Assembly (NCBI RefSeq): GCF_900113135.1
Contig: NZ_FOOH01000003.1
Span: 1-64,000, forward strand
Source: Salegentibacter agarivorans
GTDB taxonomy: Bacteria; Bacteroidota; Bacteroidia; Flavobacteriales; Flavobacteriaceae
DNA: 64,000 nt
Direction of reading: 5' to 3'
Part shown: piece by piece, positions 34,172-43,126 of the stretch
Layout: each line of letters opens with the position of its first letter
Numbering within the stretch: the first letter of the stretch is position 1
Program-made: the position numbers and the translations under genes
Notes under the pieces: generated by a model
Seen by the model: only the letters and a program-made list of their open reading frames with translations
Databases searched by the model: none
What the model was told of the DNA's origin: nothing

Positions 34172-34918
34172 TTATATCGCTTTGGCTTCGTTGTGAAGTA
34201 AATCTATCAATTCATCAAGATTTTCAGGATCTACCAGTTTTACATCTCCTTTTGGAGCTGGTTTTTCAAACTTCACAGCTTCGGTGTGAGTAGTTGCCTC
34301 ATCGGGTTCTACAACATTAAGCGGCTTTTTACGGGCCTGCATAATTCCACGCATATTTGGAATCTTAAGATCGCTCTCTTCAACCAAACCTTTTTGTCCT
34401 CCAATTACTAATGGAAGGGAAGCGGTTAAGGTTTCTTTACCACCATCTATTTCTCTAATTGCTGTAGCTTTATCACCTTCAACTTCCAAACTTATACAGG
34501 TATTAATGAAGTTAGCGTCAAGAATTGCAGCAAGCATTCCCGGTACCATTCCACCATTATAGTCAATAGATTCGCGGCCGGCGATTATAAGATCGTAACC
34601 ACCTTCTTTAGCAACTTTTGCCAATTGTTTTGCTACCTGAAAACCATCGGTTGCAGGAGTATTTACTCTTATAGCATTATCGGCTCCAATAGCCAGGGCT
34701 TTTCTTAAAGTTGGTTCAGTTTCAGCGCCACCTACATTTACTACATCTACACTTGCGCCTTGTTTTTCTTTAAACCACATGGCACGGGTAAGTCCGAATT
34801 CATCATTTGGGTTAATTACAAAATTCACTCCGTTGGTATCGAATTTTGAATCGCCTTCGGTAAAATTGATTTTTGAGGTAGTATCAGGAACATGACTAAT
34901 ACATACTAATATTTTCAT
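34172..34918 (-). CDS. etfB: Electron transfer flavoprotein beta subunit
   Basis: Partner of EtfA, binding AMP and docking the dehydrogenase. The 248-residue protein has ILVCISHVPDTTSKINF, VINPNDEFGLTRAMWFKEKQGA, DLIIAGRESIDYNGGMVPGMLA and PNMRGIMQARKKPLNVVEPDE, all family-typical. It is the first gene of the etfBA unit and divergent from pdhB across 309 bp. Confidence 0.96.
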   Translation of the reverse strand: MKILVCISHVPDTTSKINFTEGDSKFDTNGVNFVINPNDEFGLTRAMWFKEKQGASVDVVNVGGAETEPTLRKALAIGADNAIRVNTPATDGFQVAKQLAKVAKEGGYDLIIAGRESIDYNGGMVPGMLAAILDANFINTCISLEVEGDKATAIREIDGGKETLTASLPLVIGGQKGLVEESDLKIPNMRGIMQARKKPLNVVEPDEATTHTEAVKFEKPAPKGDVKLVDPENLDELIDLLHNEAKAI

Positions 34919-35227
34919 TATAGCGAGTTTTTAAAATTTATAACGATTTCGTTTACGAAGTTACATAATTTAATTCAGAAAATGCTATGCACGCATAATA
35001 AATTTCAGGAATTTTAGTTCTTTAAATTTTATTGAATTCTTAAATAAACAGCAAATAATATAATTTAACAGCATAAAATAATAGTAAAATTCCTTATTTA
35101 TTAATTGAAAGGCGTGTATTTTTAATTGATATAGCCTGTTTGCAAATTTTTGTGGATTATTAGTGGTGAAAACTTTATTGAATTACTATTTTTGTTCTTT
35201 CAAGATATATAAATAGTATAGCATATA
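34919..35227. other. Divergent promoter region etfB / pdhB
   Basis: No ORF is visible in these 309 AT-rich bases. Toward pdhB there is an exact -7 box, tattttttg-like tatttttg at 35187-35194. Toward etfB there is a one-mismatch box (minus-strand taacttcg, 34957-34964). A small palindrome tatgcacgcata is near 34986. No riboswitch-like structure was recognised. Confidence 0.5.
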
Positions 35228-36208
35228 ATGAAGACAATTCAATTTAGGGAAGCCGTTCAGCAAGCGATGAGCGAAGAGATGCGAAAAGACGAGTCTATTT
35301 ATTTAATGGGCGAGGAAGTAGCAGAATATAATGGTGCTTACAAAGCCTCTAAAGGTATGTTGGACGAGTTTGGCCCTGAGCGCGTGATAGATACCCCAAT
35401 TGCTGAACTTGGATTTTCGGGAATTGGAGTAGGTTCAGCAATGAATGGTAACAGACCAATCATTGAATTTATGACCTTTAACTTCTCTTTAGTTGGAATT
35501 GACCAGATAATAAACAATGCGGCCAAAATGCGCCAAATGAGTGGTGGGCAGTTTAATATTCCTATTGTTTTTAGGGGACCAACTGCTTCTGCAGGACAAT
35601 TGGGTGCAACGCACTCCCAGGCTTTTGAAAGCTGGTTTGCTAATTGTCCGGGTTTAAAAGTTATTGTTCCTTCAAACCCTTACGATGCTAAAGGTTTGCT
35701 AAAAGCCGCAATTAGAGATGACGATCCTGTGATCTTTATGGAAAGTGAGCAAATGTATGGCGATAAAGGGGAGGTGCCGGAAGAAGAATATGTTATCGAA
35801 ATTGGGAAAGCCGATATTAAAAGGGAAGGTAGTGATGTAACTATTGTTTCTTTCGGAAAAATTATAAAAGAAGCCTACAAGGCAGCTGATAAATTGGCTG
35901 AAGACGATATTTCTTGCGAGATTATAGATCTTAGAACAATTCGCCCAATGGATCACGAGACCATTTTAGAGTCGGTTAAGAAAACCAATCGTTTGGTGAT
36001 TTTAGAAGAAGCCTGGCCTTTTGGAAATATTGCTACTGAAATTACTTACCAGGTGCAATCCAAAGCTTTTGATTATTTAGATGCGCCAATTGTAAAAATT
36101 AACACTGCCGATACCCCGGCACCTTATTCTCCTGTATTGCTTAAAGAATGGTTGCCAAACAGCGACGATGTAATTAAAGCAGTGAAACAGGTTATGTATA
36201 TTGACTAA
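35228..36208 (+). CDS. pdhB: Pyruvate dehydrogenase E1 component, beta subunit
   Basis: Thiamine-diphosphate-dependent 2-oxoacid dehydrogenase E1 beta subunit, 326 residues. Diagnostic segments are LMGEEVAEYNGAYKASKGMLDEFGPERVIDTPIAE, MTFNFSLVGIDQIINNAAK, GPTASAGQLGATHSQ and EEAWPFGNIATEI. The alpha subunit and E2 genes are not in the window; separate pdhB is common in Flavobacteriia. The alpha/beta pattern and ending (PYSPVLLKEWLPNSDDV) suit pyruvate rather than branched-chain substrates, though this is not certain. A terminator follows at 36327-36362. Confidence 0.93.
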   Translation: MKTIQFREAVQQAMSEEMRKDESIYLMGEEVAEYNGAYKASKGMLDEFGPERVIDTPIAELGFSGIGVGSAMNGNRPIIEFMTFNFSLVGIDQIINNAAKMRQMSGGQFNIPIVFRGPTASAGQLGATHSQAFESWFANCPGLKVIVPSNPYDAKGLLKAAIRDDDPVIFMESEQMYGDKGEVPEEEYVIEIGKADIKREGSDVTIVSFGKIIKEAYKAADKLAEDDISCEIIDLRTIRPMDHETILESVKKTNRLVILEEAWPFGNIATEITYQVQSKAFDYLDAPIVKINTADTPAPYSPVLLKEWLPNSDDVIKAVKQVMYID

Positions 36209-36318
36209 ACCAGCATGATGCTGGACGCAAAAATTAGTAATAAACAGTCATTTAATTATAAGTCTGTGAGTAATTCCATTTTTGGAACAAACTTACAAAT
36301 AGATAGAAAATCCTTATA

Positions 36319-36362
36319 AATTTGAAACTTCATCGGATGCTGATTCGGTGAAGTTTTTTTTT
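36319..36362 (+). promoter_or_regulatory. -7 box abutting the pdhB terminator, in front of the DUF5686 gene
   Basis: An exact -7 box taaatttg (36319-36326) is followed immediately by a hairpin aaacttcatcgg / tcggtgaagttt with eight or more T, ending 10 bp before the next ATG. The hairpin terminates pdhB transcripts; a transcript started from the -7 box would begin within its left arm. The same arrangement is found at egtB. Confidence 0.55.
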
Positions 36363-36372
36363 GCCCTGAAGA

Positions 36373-38874
36373 ATGAAGATGACGAAAGCAAATTTTCTTT
36401 CCCTATTCTTATTAATGTGCTGTACCATGCTTATGGCACAAACCAAAGTTGGCGGCGTGGTTAAAGACCAAAACGGCGAAGCACTTCCATTTGTAAATGT
36501 GATCTTTAATAATTCTTCGGAAGGAACAACTTCTGGTGAAAACGGGAAGTTCTATTTACAAAGTGAAAATAACCACACCGAACTCAAAATTTCTTTTATC
36601 GGTTATAAAACCGAAATAATCCCGCTTCAGCAAAAAACCAATCTGTCTCTTGAAATTGAATTACAGGAAGAGGCTTCCAGTCTTGCAGAGGTTAAAATTG
36701 TCAGGGGAAAAACTTCAAAAAAGAATAATCCCGCTATAGATATTTTAAAAAAGATATGGGAAAATAAACGCGATAATGGGGTTTCTGCTTTTAAACAATA
36801 TGAGTATAAAAAATACGAAAAACTGGAATTCGATTTAGACGGGATTGATAGCTCTGTAGTGAAAAACCCGGTTTTTAATGGTATGGAATTCATTTTTGAC
36901 TATTCTGATACCAATAGAATTTCGGGAAAAACCATTCTTCCAGTTTTTATTAACGAATCGGTTTCTAAGGTTTATGGCGATAATATTGAAAATGAAGAAC
37001 GCGAAGATCTCTTGGGAAATAAGAATTCTGGTTTTGAGCAAAATCAAAACCTAATTGCTGCGGTAAAAGATGTGTATGATGAATATAATGTCTACAACAA
37101 CTATATCAAGGTTTTTGATAAAAGTTTTGTAAGTCCGCTTTCTACAACAGGCATCAACAACTACAATTATGTATTGAGCGATAGTACGTATATAGAAGAT
37201 AAATGGTGTTACAATATAATTTATTATCCGCGTCGTGAGAACGAATTAACTTTTAAAGGAGATTTTTGGGTAAACGATACTACCTGGGCGGTGAAGAAAA
37301 TAAATCTTGAAGCTTCCCGCGATGCCAATATAAACTGGGTAAAGGAGCTGTATATAGAGCAGGAATTTGAGGTGCTTAACGATTCGGTTTTTCTGATTTC
37401 TAAAGATTATTTCCAGGCTAATTTCTCATTAACCAAAAAAGAAAGTTCAAAAGGAGTTTACGCAAAACGCACCCGGGTTTTTGAAGAGTATCAATTCAAC
37501 ATAAAGAAAGCAGAAGATTTTTACGATAAACGAGCTTATAAATTTAACGAAGAGGTCTATAAACGGGATCAGAAATTTTGGAAAGAAAACCGTTTGGAAG
37601 AGCTAAATAAGGAAGAGGAAGATATTTATGTGATGCTGGATAGCTTAACCAATGTCCCCGCCTTTAATAGAATTTACGATATCGCAACCATCGCAGAATC
37701 TGGTTATGTAGAATTTAACGGTTGGGATTTTGGCCCTGTGTATTCTTTGTTCGACTATAATCAGGTAGAAGGATTTAGAACCCGTGTGGGCGGTAGAACT
37801 TATTTTGGGCAGCACGATCCCTGGCGAATTGAAGGTTATTTAGCCTATGGTTTTAAAGATGATAAATTTAAATATGGAATTTCAGGGAAATGGCTTTTAG
37901 ATTCCAGGTCGCGTTTAATTATTTCTGGCGGAAAAAGAAGGGATATAGAACAACTGGGCGCAAGTTTAACCAATAATACTACAGATGTTTTGGGGCGTAG
38001 CTTAGCATCATCTGGTTTGGTAAGCGTGGGCGATAATAATAAATTGAGTAATATAGATTTAAGTACCGTAAATCTTGAAATTGAGCCATGGTATAATTTT
38101 AATGTTCGGTTTGGTGCTTCTTACCGCGAGTTAAGTTCGGCCTCCCCGGCGTTTAGTTTAGATTATTATACTAATGAAGCTCGAACCGAAACTGCTTCAA
38201 CCATAAAACAAACCGAAATTTCTACCATTTTCACTTATACTCCCGGCAGGCAAACTTCTGGATTTGGAGTTGAACGAAATGTAGTGAACGAAGAAGAATT
38301 TCCTACCTTTTTCCTTAATTACACCCTGGGTTTAAAAAACGTATTAAATAGCGATTTTAATTACAAGAAGGTGCAGTTTTTTTACGATCAGCCACTTAAA
38401 ATTGGCGGATTTGGAAGGGCAAATGCCAGTTTAGAAGCCGGAAAAACCTTTGGGGAAGTTCCATTGGGACTTTTAAACGTGGTGCCGGGAAACCAAACTT
38501 ATTTCGCTATGTATAATTCATTTCCGGTGCTTAATTTCTATGAATTTGTAACCGATACTTATATTTCAGCGCATTTTGATCATAATTTCAATGGACGATT
38601 ATTTGCCCGAATTCCGCTTTTACGAGAATTAAATTTACGGGAATTGGTAGGCGCCAGAGCTGTTTGGGGAGAGATTTCAGAAGAAAATAAAGCTTTAAAT
38701 GCGTCCGGAATTCCGCTGAGAGCACCAAGTAAAGCACCATATTACGAGTATAGTGTAGGAGTAGGAAATATTCTTAAATTTCTAAGTATTGAAGCCCATT
38801 TTAGAGGAAATTATTTTGATGTTCCAGAGTCGCGGTCTTTTGCGGTAACAGCTTCCTTTGGTTTTCACTTCTAA
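36373..38874 (+). CDS. DUF5686 outer-membrane protein with carboxypeptidase-like regulatory domain
   Basis: An 833-residue Bacteroidetes protein. After a signal peptide (CCTMLMAQTK) comes a carboxypeptidase D-regulatory-like domain (VGGVVKDQNGEALPFVNVIFNNSSEGTTSGENGKFYL, with IGYKTEIIPL), as in SusC-type proteins. The DUF5686 region follows (VNDTTWAVKKINLEASRDANINWVKELYIEQEF), and beta-strand-rich sequence to a C-terminal Phe (VTASFGFHF) suggests an outer-membrane barrel. No TonB plug domain is evident. The function is unknown. It lies 10 bp after the pdhB terminator. Confidence 0.9.
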   Translation: MKMTKANFLSLFLLMCCTMLMAQTKVGGVVKDQNGEALPFVNVIFNNSSEGTTSGENGKFYLQSENNHTELKISFIGYKTEIIPLQQKTNLSLEIELQEEASSLAEVKIVRGKTSKKNNPAIDILKKIWENKRDNGVSAFKQYEYKKYEKLEFDLDGIDSSVVKNPVFNGMEFIFDYSDTNRISGKTILPVFINESVSKVYGDNIENEEREDLLGNKNSGFEQNQNLIAAVKDVYDEYNVYNNYIKVFDKSFVSPLSTTGINNYNYVLSDSTYIEDKWCYNIIYYPRRENELTFKGDFWVNDTTWAVKKINLEASRDANINWVKELYIEQEFEVLNDSVFLISKDYFQANFSLTKKESSKGVYAKRTRVFEEYQFNIKKAEDFYDKRAYKFNEEVYKRDQKFWKENRLEELNKEEEDIYVMLDSLTNVPAFNRIYDIATIAESGYVEFNGWDFGPVYSLFDYNQVEGFRTRVGGRTYFGQHDPWRIEGYLAYGFKDDKFKYGISGKWLLDSRSRLIISGGKRRDIEQLGASLTNNTTDVLGRSLASSGLVSVGDNNKLSNIDLSTVNLEIEPWYNFNVRFGASYRELSSASPAFSLDYYTNEARTETASTIKQTEISTIFTYTPGRQTSGFGVERNVVNEEEFPTFFLNYTLGLKNVLNSDFNYKKVQFFYDQPLKIGGFGRANASLEAGKTFGEVPLGLLNVVPGNQTYFAMYNSFPVLNFYEFVTDTYISAHFDHNFNGRLFARIPLLRELNLRELVGARAVWGEISEENKALNASGIPLRAPSKAPYYEYSVGVGNILKFLSIEAHFRGNYFDVPESRSFAVTASFGFHF

Positions 38875-38901
38875 ATACGCCGAATTAATATTGATTTTCA
38901 C

Positions 38902-38909
38902 TATATTTG
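38902..38909 (+). promoter_or_regulatory. -7 box of the soluble pyrophosphatase gene
   Basis: tatatttg is an exact Bacteroidetes -7 box. Transcription would start near 38916, which rules out the in-frame ATG at 38907 and supports the ATG at 38940. Confidence 0.55.
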
Positions 38910-38939
38910 CCGCCCTTAAATGAGAAAAAAGAAAGAAAA

Positions 38940-39458
38940 ATGTCAGAAAGTTTTGATGTATTAATAGAGATCCCAAAGGGGAGTAGAAACAAATATGAGT
39001 ACGATTTTGAGCTAAAGAAAGTCCGTTACGACAGGATGATCTTTTCTTCTATGATGTACCCGGCCGATTACGGTTTTATACCAAACACCCTTGCGCAGGA
39101 TAGTGATCCATTAGACGTCCTGGTGTTGGTTAGTGAACCAACTTTCCCAGGAGTAGTAATGGAAGTTAAGCCAATTGGTGTTTTCCATATGGCCGATGAA
39201 AAAGGACCCGATGAGAAAATTATTTGTGTACCGGTTTCAGATCCTATTTGGAATAGATTGAATGATCTAAATGAATTGAACGGTCACATGGTTAAAGAAA
39301 TTGAACATTTCTTTAAAGTTTATAAAGATCTTGAGAAGAAAAAAGTAGATGTTGGTGGTTGGGGAGATGCAAAAGAAGCTCGAGAAATTATAAAACAATG
39401 TGTAGAGCGCTTTGAGAATTTTGATGGTGATAAAGGTCAGTTTGGAATACAACCTTAA
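38940..39458 (+). CDS. ppa: Soluble inorganic pyrophosphatase (family I)
   Basis: Cytoplasmic Mg-dependent hydrolysis of pyrophosphate. The 172-residue protein has IEIPKGSRNKYEYDFELKKVRYDR, the signature DSDPLDVLVL and DEKIICVPVSDP, with the family-typical acidic residues. The start at 38940 (MSESFDVLIE) fits the family N-terminus and the promoter. A terminator at 39485-39518 separates it from the membrane pyrophosphatase gene. Confidence 0.95.
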   Translation: MSESFDVLIEIPKGSRNKYEYDFELKKVRYDRMIFSSMMYPADYGFIPNTLAQDSDPLDVLVLVSEPTFPGVVMEVKPIGVFHMADEKGPDEKIICVPVSDPIWNRLNDLNELNGHMVKEIEHFFKVYKDLEKKKVDVGGWGDAKEAREIIKQCVERFENFDGDKGQFGIQP

Positions 39459-39484
39459 TTTCAGTCATATAATTTTGATGATTT

Positions 39485-39518
39485 AAAAGCAATAACCTTA
39501 AAAAGTTATTGCTTTTTT
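39485..39518 (+). terminator. Intrinsic terminator after ppa
   Basis: aaaagcaataac pairs with gttattgctttttt around a short loop and ends in six T. Confidence 0.9.
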
Positions 39519-39571
39519 AATTATCATTGATTTACTACATTAGCCATATTAACTAAAACTTAACAATTAAT

Positions 39572-41995
39572 ATGGAATCAATGATGATTTATATGCCTGC
39601 AATACTTGCAGTCGTTGGCCTCGTTTTTATGTGGGCCAAACGTTCCTGGGTATTAAAACAGGATGCCGGAGACGGCAAGATGAAAGATATTTCTTCACAC
39701 ATCTACGAAGGGGCGCTCGCCTTTTTAAATGCAGAATATAAATTACTTAGTTTTTTTGTAGTAGGAGCCAGTATTGCACTAGCTGCTATTGCTTATGTAG
39801 TGCCAACCACGCATTACCTGATTATCGTTGCTTTTATTTTTGGTGCGTTTTTCTCTGCCCTTGCCGGAAACATGGGAATGAAAATCGCTACCAAAACTAA
39901 TGTTAGAACCACCCAGGCGGCCAGAACAAGTCTACCGCAAGCATTAAAAGTTTCTTTTGGTGGCGGTACCGTTATGGGGCTTGGCGTTGCCGGTCTCGCC
40001 GTATTGGGACTTACCGGTTTTTTTATTCTTTTCTTTCATTATTTCATGGGGGGCGAATGGACAGATACTACACAAATGACGGTAGTCCTGGAAACTCTTG
40101 CCGGTTTCTCTTTGGGTGCCGAATCTATAGCCTTATTTGCCCGTGTGGGTGGCGGAATTTACACTAAAGCGGCCGATGTTGGTGCCGATTTAGTAGGTAA
40201 AGTTGAAGCAGGAATTCCTGAAGACGATCCTCGAAATCCAGCCACCATTGCTGATAATGTAGGTGATAACGTTGGGGATGTAGCCGGAATGGGTGCCGAT
40301 CTCTTTGGAAGTTATGTAGCTACCGTTCTTGCGGCGATGGTTTTAGGAAACTATATTATTGAAGATATGGGCGGAAATATCGTTGATTCCGGATTTGGTG
40401 GAATTGGCCCTATTTTACTGCCTATGGCTATTGCCGGTGCCGGAATTATCATTTCTATAATCGGAACTTTATTAGTGAAAATTAGCAGTAACTCGGCTAA
40501 AGAAGCTGAGGTTCAAAAAGCATTAAATATTGGGAACTGGACAGCTATAATTCTTGTAGCTGTGGCCAGTTATTTTCTGGTAACCTGGATGCTTCCTGAA
40601 GAAACCCTAACTATGGGCTTTTTTGTTGGCGGGGCCGAAGGTTTTGAATATATGGATATCTCATCTATCAGGGTGTTTTACGCTTGTTTAGTAGGAATTG
40701 TTGTTGGGGGTGTGATTTCAGCAGTAACCGAATATTATACAGGTCTTGGTAAAAAACCGGTGCTTTCTATCGTACAAAACTCAAGTACGGGTGCCGGAAC
40801 CAATATTATTGCCGGTTTAGCTACCGGGATGATCTCAACATTTCTTTCCGTATTATTATTTGCAATTGCAATTTGGGCATCTTACGCTTTTGCAGGCTTC
40901 TACGGTGTTGCGCTAGCAGCTTCAGCAATGATGGCCACTACGGCAATGCAGTTGGCAATTGATGCTTTTGGCCCTATTGCCGATAATGCCGGTGGAATTG
41001 CTGAAATGAGTGAACTTCCGGCTGAGGTTAGAGAACGTACAGATATCCTGGATTCCGTAGGAAACACTACCGCGGCTACAGGGAAAGGTTTTGCGATTGC
41101 TTCAGCAGCGCTTACTTCTCTGGCGCTTTTTGCCGCGTATGTAACTTTTACCGGAATTGACGGAATCAATATTTTTAAGGCTCCTGTTTTAGCGATGTTG
41201 TTTATTGGCGGTATGGTGCCGGTCGTATTTTCCGCATTAGCAATGAAATCTGTTGGGAAAGCAGCGATGAAAATGGTAGAAGAAGTTAGACGACAGTTTA
41301 AAAGTATTCCCGGGATTATGGAAGGAACCGCGAAACCTGAATATGATAAATGTGTGGCGATTTCTACTGAAGCGGCTTTAAAAGAAATGTTGTTGCCGGG
41401 AGTTTTAACCATTGGTTTCCCTATCGCGATCGCCCTTATCCCGATGCTTTTTGGATATGAAAATGTATTGATTGCTGAAATGCTTGGAGGTTATATGGCC
41501 GGAGTGACGGTAAGCGGAGTGCTTTGGGCAATTTTTCAGAATAACGCAGGTGGTGCCTGGGATAATGCTAAAAAATCTTTTGAAGCAGGAGTAATGATTA
41601 ATGGAGAAATGACGTACAAAGGTTCTGAGGCACATAAAGCGGCAGTAACCGGAGATACCGTTGGTGATCCTTTTAAAGATACTTCAGGACCTTCGATGAA
41701 TATTCTAATAAAATTAACCTGTTTAATTGGTTTGGTAATCGCCCCCATTCTTGGAGGCCATACCGAAGGCGATATTCCTAACGAAGGGGCTTCTATAGAA
41801 ATGGAAGAAAGTATAAATGCTGAAGATCTTTCAGAAGAAATTCAAGTAAATATGACTTCGGAAGGAAATAAAACCATCGCTAAAGTAAGAATCACCACTA
41901 CCAAAAAAGGGAAAACCACAGTTCAGCAAAAAACCTTTACAGGTACTAAAGCTGAAGTTGAAAAACAAGTACAGGATTTAAAAGATAAAGCCTAG
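39572..41995 (+). CDS. hppA: Membrane-bound, ion-pumping pyrophosphatase
   Basis: Multi-helix pump that couples pyrophosphate hydrolysis to Na+ or H+ export. The active-site motifs are present: [46 protein letters not shown] and [35 protein letters not shown] has Ala where K+-independent enzymes have Lys, so this is the K+-dependent class, which includes Na+ pumps. After the last helix ([12 protein letters not shown]) comes an unusual hydrophilic tail of about 77 residues (731-807) ending in [13 protein letters not shown]. It follows the soluble pyrophosphatase gene but has its own unit. Confidence 0.95.
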   Translation: MESMMIYMPAILAVVGLVFMWAKRSWVLKQDAGDGKMKDISSHIYEGALAFLNAEYKLLSFFVVGASIALAAIAYVVPTTHYLIIVAFIFGAFFSALAGNMGMKIATKTNVRTTQAARTSLPQALKVSFGGGTVMGLGVAGLAVLGLTGFFILFFHYFMGGEWTDTTQMTVVLETLAGFSLGAESIALFARVGGGIYTKAADVGADLVGKVEAGIPEDDPRNPATIADNVGDNVGDVAGMGADLFGSYVATVLAAMVLGNYIIEDMGGNIVDSGFGGIGPILLPMAIAGAGIIISIIGTLLVKISSNSAKEAEVQKALNIGNWTAIILVAVASYFLVTWMLPEETLTMGFFVGGAEGFEYMDISSIRVFYACLVGIVVGGVISAVTEYYTGLGKKPVLSIVQNSSTGAGTNIIAGLATGMISTFLSVLLFAIAIWASYAFAGFYGVALAASAMMATTAMQLAIDAFGPIADNAGGIAEMSELPAEVRERTDILDSVGNTTAATGKGFAIASAALTSLALFAAYVTFTGIDGINIFKAPVLAMLFIGGMVPVVFSALAMKSVGKAAMKMVEEVRRQFKSIPGIMEGTAKPEYDKCVAISTEAALKEMLLPGVLTIGFPIAIALIPMLFGYENVLIAEMLGGYMAGVTVSGVLWAIFQNNAGGAWDNAKKSFEAGVMINGEMTYKGSEAHKAAVTGDTVGDPFKDTSGPSMNILIKLTCLIGLVIAPILGGHTEGDIPNEGASIEMEESINAEDLSEEIQVNMTSEGNKTIAKVRITTTKKGKTTVQQKTFTGTKAEVEKQVQDLKDKA

Positions 41996-42021
41996 TATTT
42001 TAAGGTTTTTAGAAAATAAAA

Positions 42022-42162
42022 AGGCTGTTTGATTTTTTCTGTTTTCGTCAAGCTGTCCCGATGCTTCGGGATTGTTTCAGCTTCTAACATGAAATAAATT
42101 ATAATCATGTTAGATCCTGAAATAAATTCAGGATGACGTTTTAATAGGATGTCAAACAGCCT
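42022..42162. terminator. Terminator stem enclosing a REP-like element
   Basis: aggctgtttga (42022-42032) is the perfect inverse of tcaaacagcct (42152-42162), with A/T runs outside, as in a bidirectional terminator between hppA and the convergent DUF892 gene. The expected short loop is replaced by about 119 bp that include a complete REP-like palindrome. Confidence 0.65.
42046..42138. repeat. REP-like palindromic repeat, copy 3
   Basis: The unit runs from cgtcaagctgtcccgatgct to aaattcaggatgacg, with cgtca and tgacg at its ends and an inner inverted pair ctaacatg / catgttag. It carries an extra tcccgatgcttcggga module also seen at 10304-10325. Confidence 0.7.
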
Positions 42163-42182
42163 CTTTTCTTTAAAATACAGAC

Positions 42183-42665
42183 TTATTTAGCCTTTTTATT
42201 TACGCGTTTTTCAGCGAGTTTATTTAGGTCTTCATCTGCGGTGTATTCCTCATCAAGAGTTTTCTGCAATGTTTTTGCTGCATCCTTATGGCCTAATTCT
42301 TTGGCATATCTCACCAAAGTACCGTATCCGGAAATTTCATAGTGTTCCACCCGCTGGGCATCTGCAATAAGACCGGCATCCCTTACATCATCTTCTGCAT
42401 CTTCTTTTAGAAATGACTCTGCTTCTTCAATAAGGCCTTTCATCGCTTTGCATTCTTCACCGGTAGGTTTAAACCCTAAGTCTTTACTTACTTCTTCCAA
42501 ACGTTTTTTGTGCTCTTTAGTTTCTTCCAAATGGTCTTCAAAAGCTTTCTTCAGTTTTTCATCGTTCGCAGCTTTTGCCATTTTTGGTAAGGCTTTTACT
42601 AACTGGCTTTCGGCACTATAAAGGTCCTTTAATTGGTGTTCGAATAGATCTTCTAACTTTTTCAT
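42183..42665 (-). CDS. DUF892 ferritin-like protein (YciE/YciF family)
   Basis: A 160-residue four-helix protein: LEDLFEHQLKDLYSAESQLVKALPKMAKAA, FEDHLEETKEHKKRLEEV, EDDVRDAGLIADAQRVEHYEISGYGTLVRYAKELG and a Lys-rich end. YciF-type proteins have a ferritin-like fold and are induced by general or osmotic stress. It is divergent from the SAP-like gene, Ku and LigD, which suggests a shared stress theme. Confidence 0.9.
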   Translation of the reverse strand: MKKLEDLFEHQLKDLYSAESQLVKALPKMAKAANDEKLKKAFEDHLEETKEHKKRLEEVSKDLGFKPTGEECKAMKGLIEEAESFLKEDAEDDVRDAGLIADAQRVEHYEISGYGTLVRYAKELGHKDAAKTLQKTLDEEYTADEDLNKLAEKRVNKKAK

Positions 42666-42876
42666 AATTAAATATTTAATGGTTAAAATTGTTAGATAAA
42701 ATTATAAGCAAACTGAACTAAAGCAAGTTAAATGAGTGATAAAGCTTTGTTGTTTATTCCTTAAAATTTTTTAAGCGGAAGTTTACCTTTTTAATTTTAA
42801 CAAAGCTACAACTAAGCTTCCGCAGTAATTCCCTTAATTTTAATTAGAAACTTTTTATTAACCAAAATTGAATGTT

Positions 42877-43125
42877 ATGGCTAAAGATCACGGACCATCA
42901 ATTAAGAATGATGAACAGTATGAGGAACTTCGCGATAAAGGAATGAGTAAATCTAAAGCCGCGAGAATTGCAAACGATTCTAAGTCTGGTGAAAAAGGCG
43001 GAAAAGCCGATAAATATGAAGAACGCTCTAAAGAAGAACTCTATGAGAAAGCCCAGGAGGTTGGTATTGAAGGCCGAAGCGATATGACCAAGGATGAGTT
43101 AATTAAAGCTCTTAGAAACCACTAG
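42877..43125 (+). CDS. Small SAP/Rho-N-like DNA-associated protein
   Basis: An 82-residue charged protein. The N-terminus (MAKDHGPSIKNDEQYEELRDKGMSKSKAARIANDS) is the pattern of short DUF7218-type proteins. The C-terminal KSKEELYEKAQEVGIEGRSDMTKDELIKALRNH-like segment (written in parts: SKEELYEKAQEVGIEG, MTKDELIKALR) is a SAP or Rho-N helix-extended-helix module that often binds nucleic acid. It is 1 nt from the Ku gene, so it is surely in the same operon and may assist end joining. The start at 42877 is preferred to the upstream TTG. Confidence 0.8.
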   Translation: MAKDHGPSIKNDEQYEELRDKGMSKSKAARIANDSKSGEKGGKADKYEERSKEELYEKAQEVGIEGRSDMTKDELIKALRNH

Positions 43126-43126
43126 A

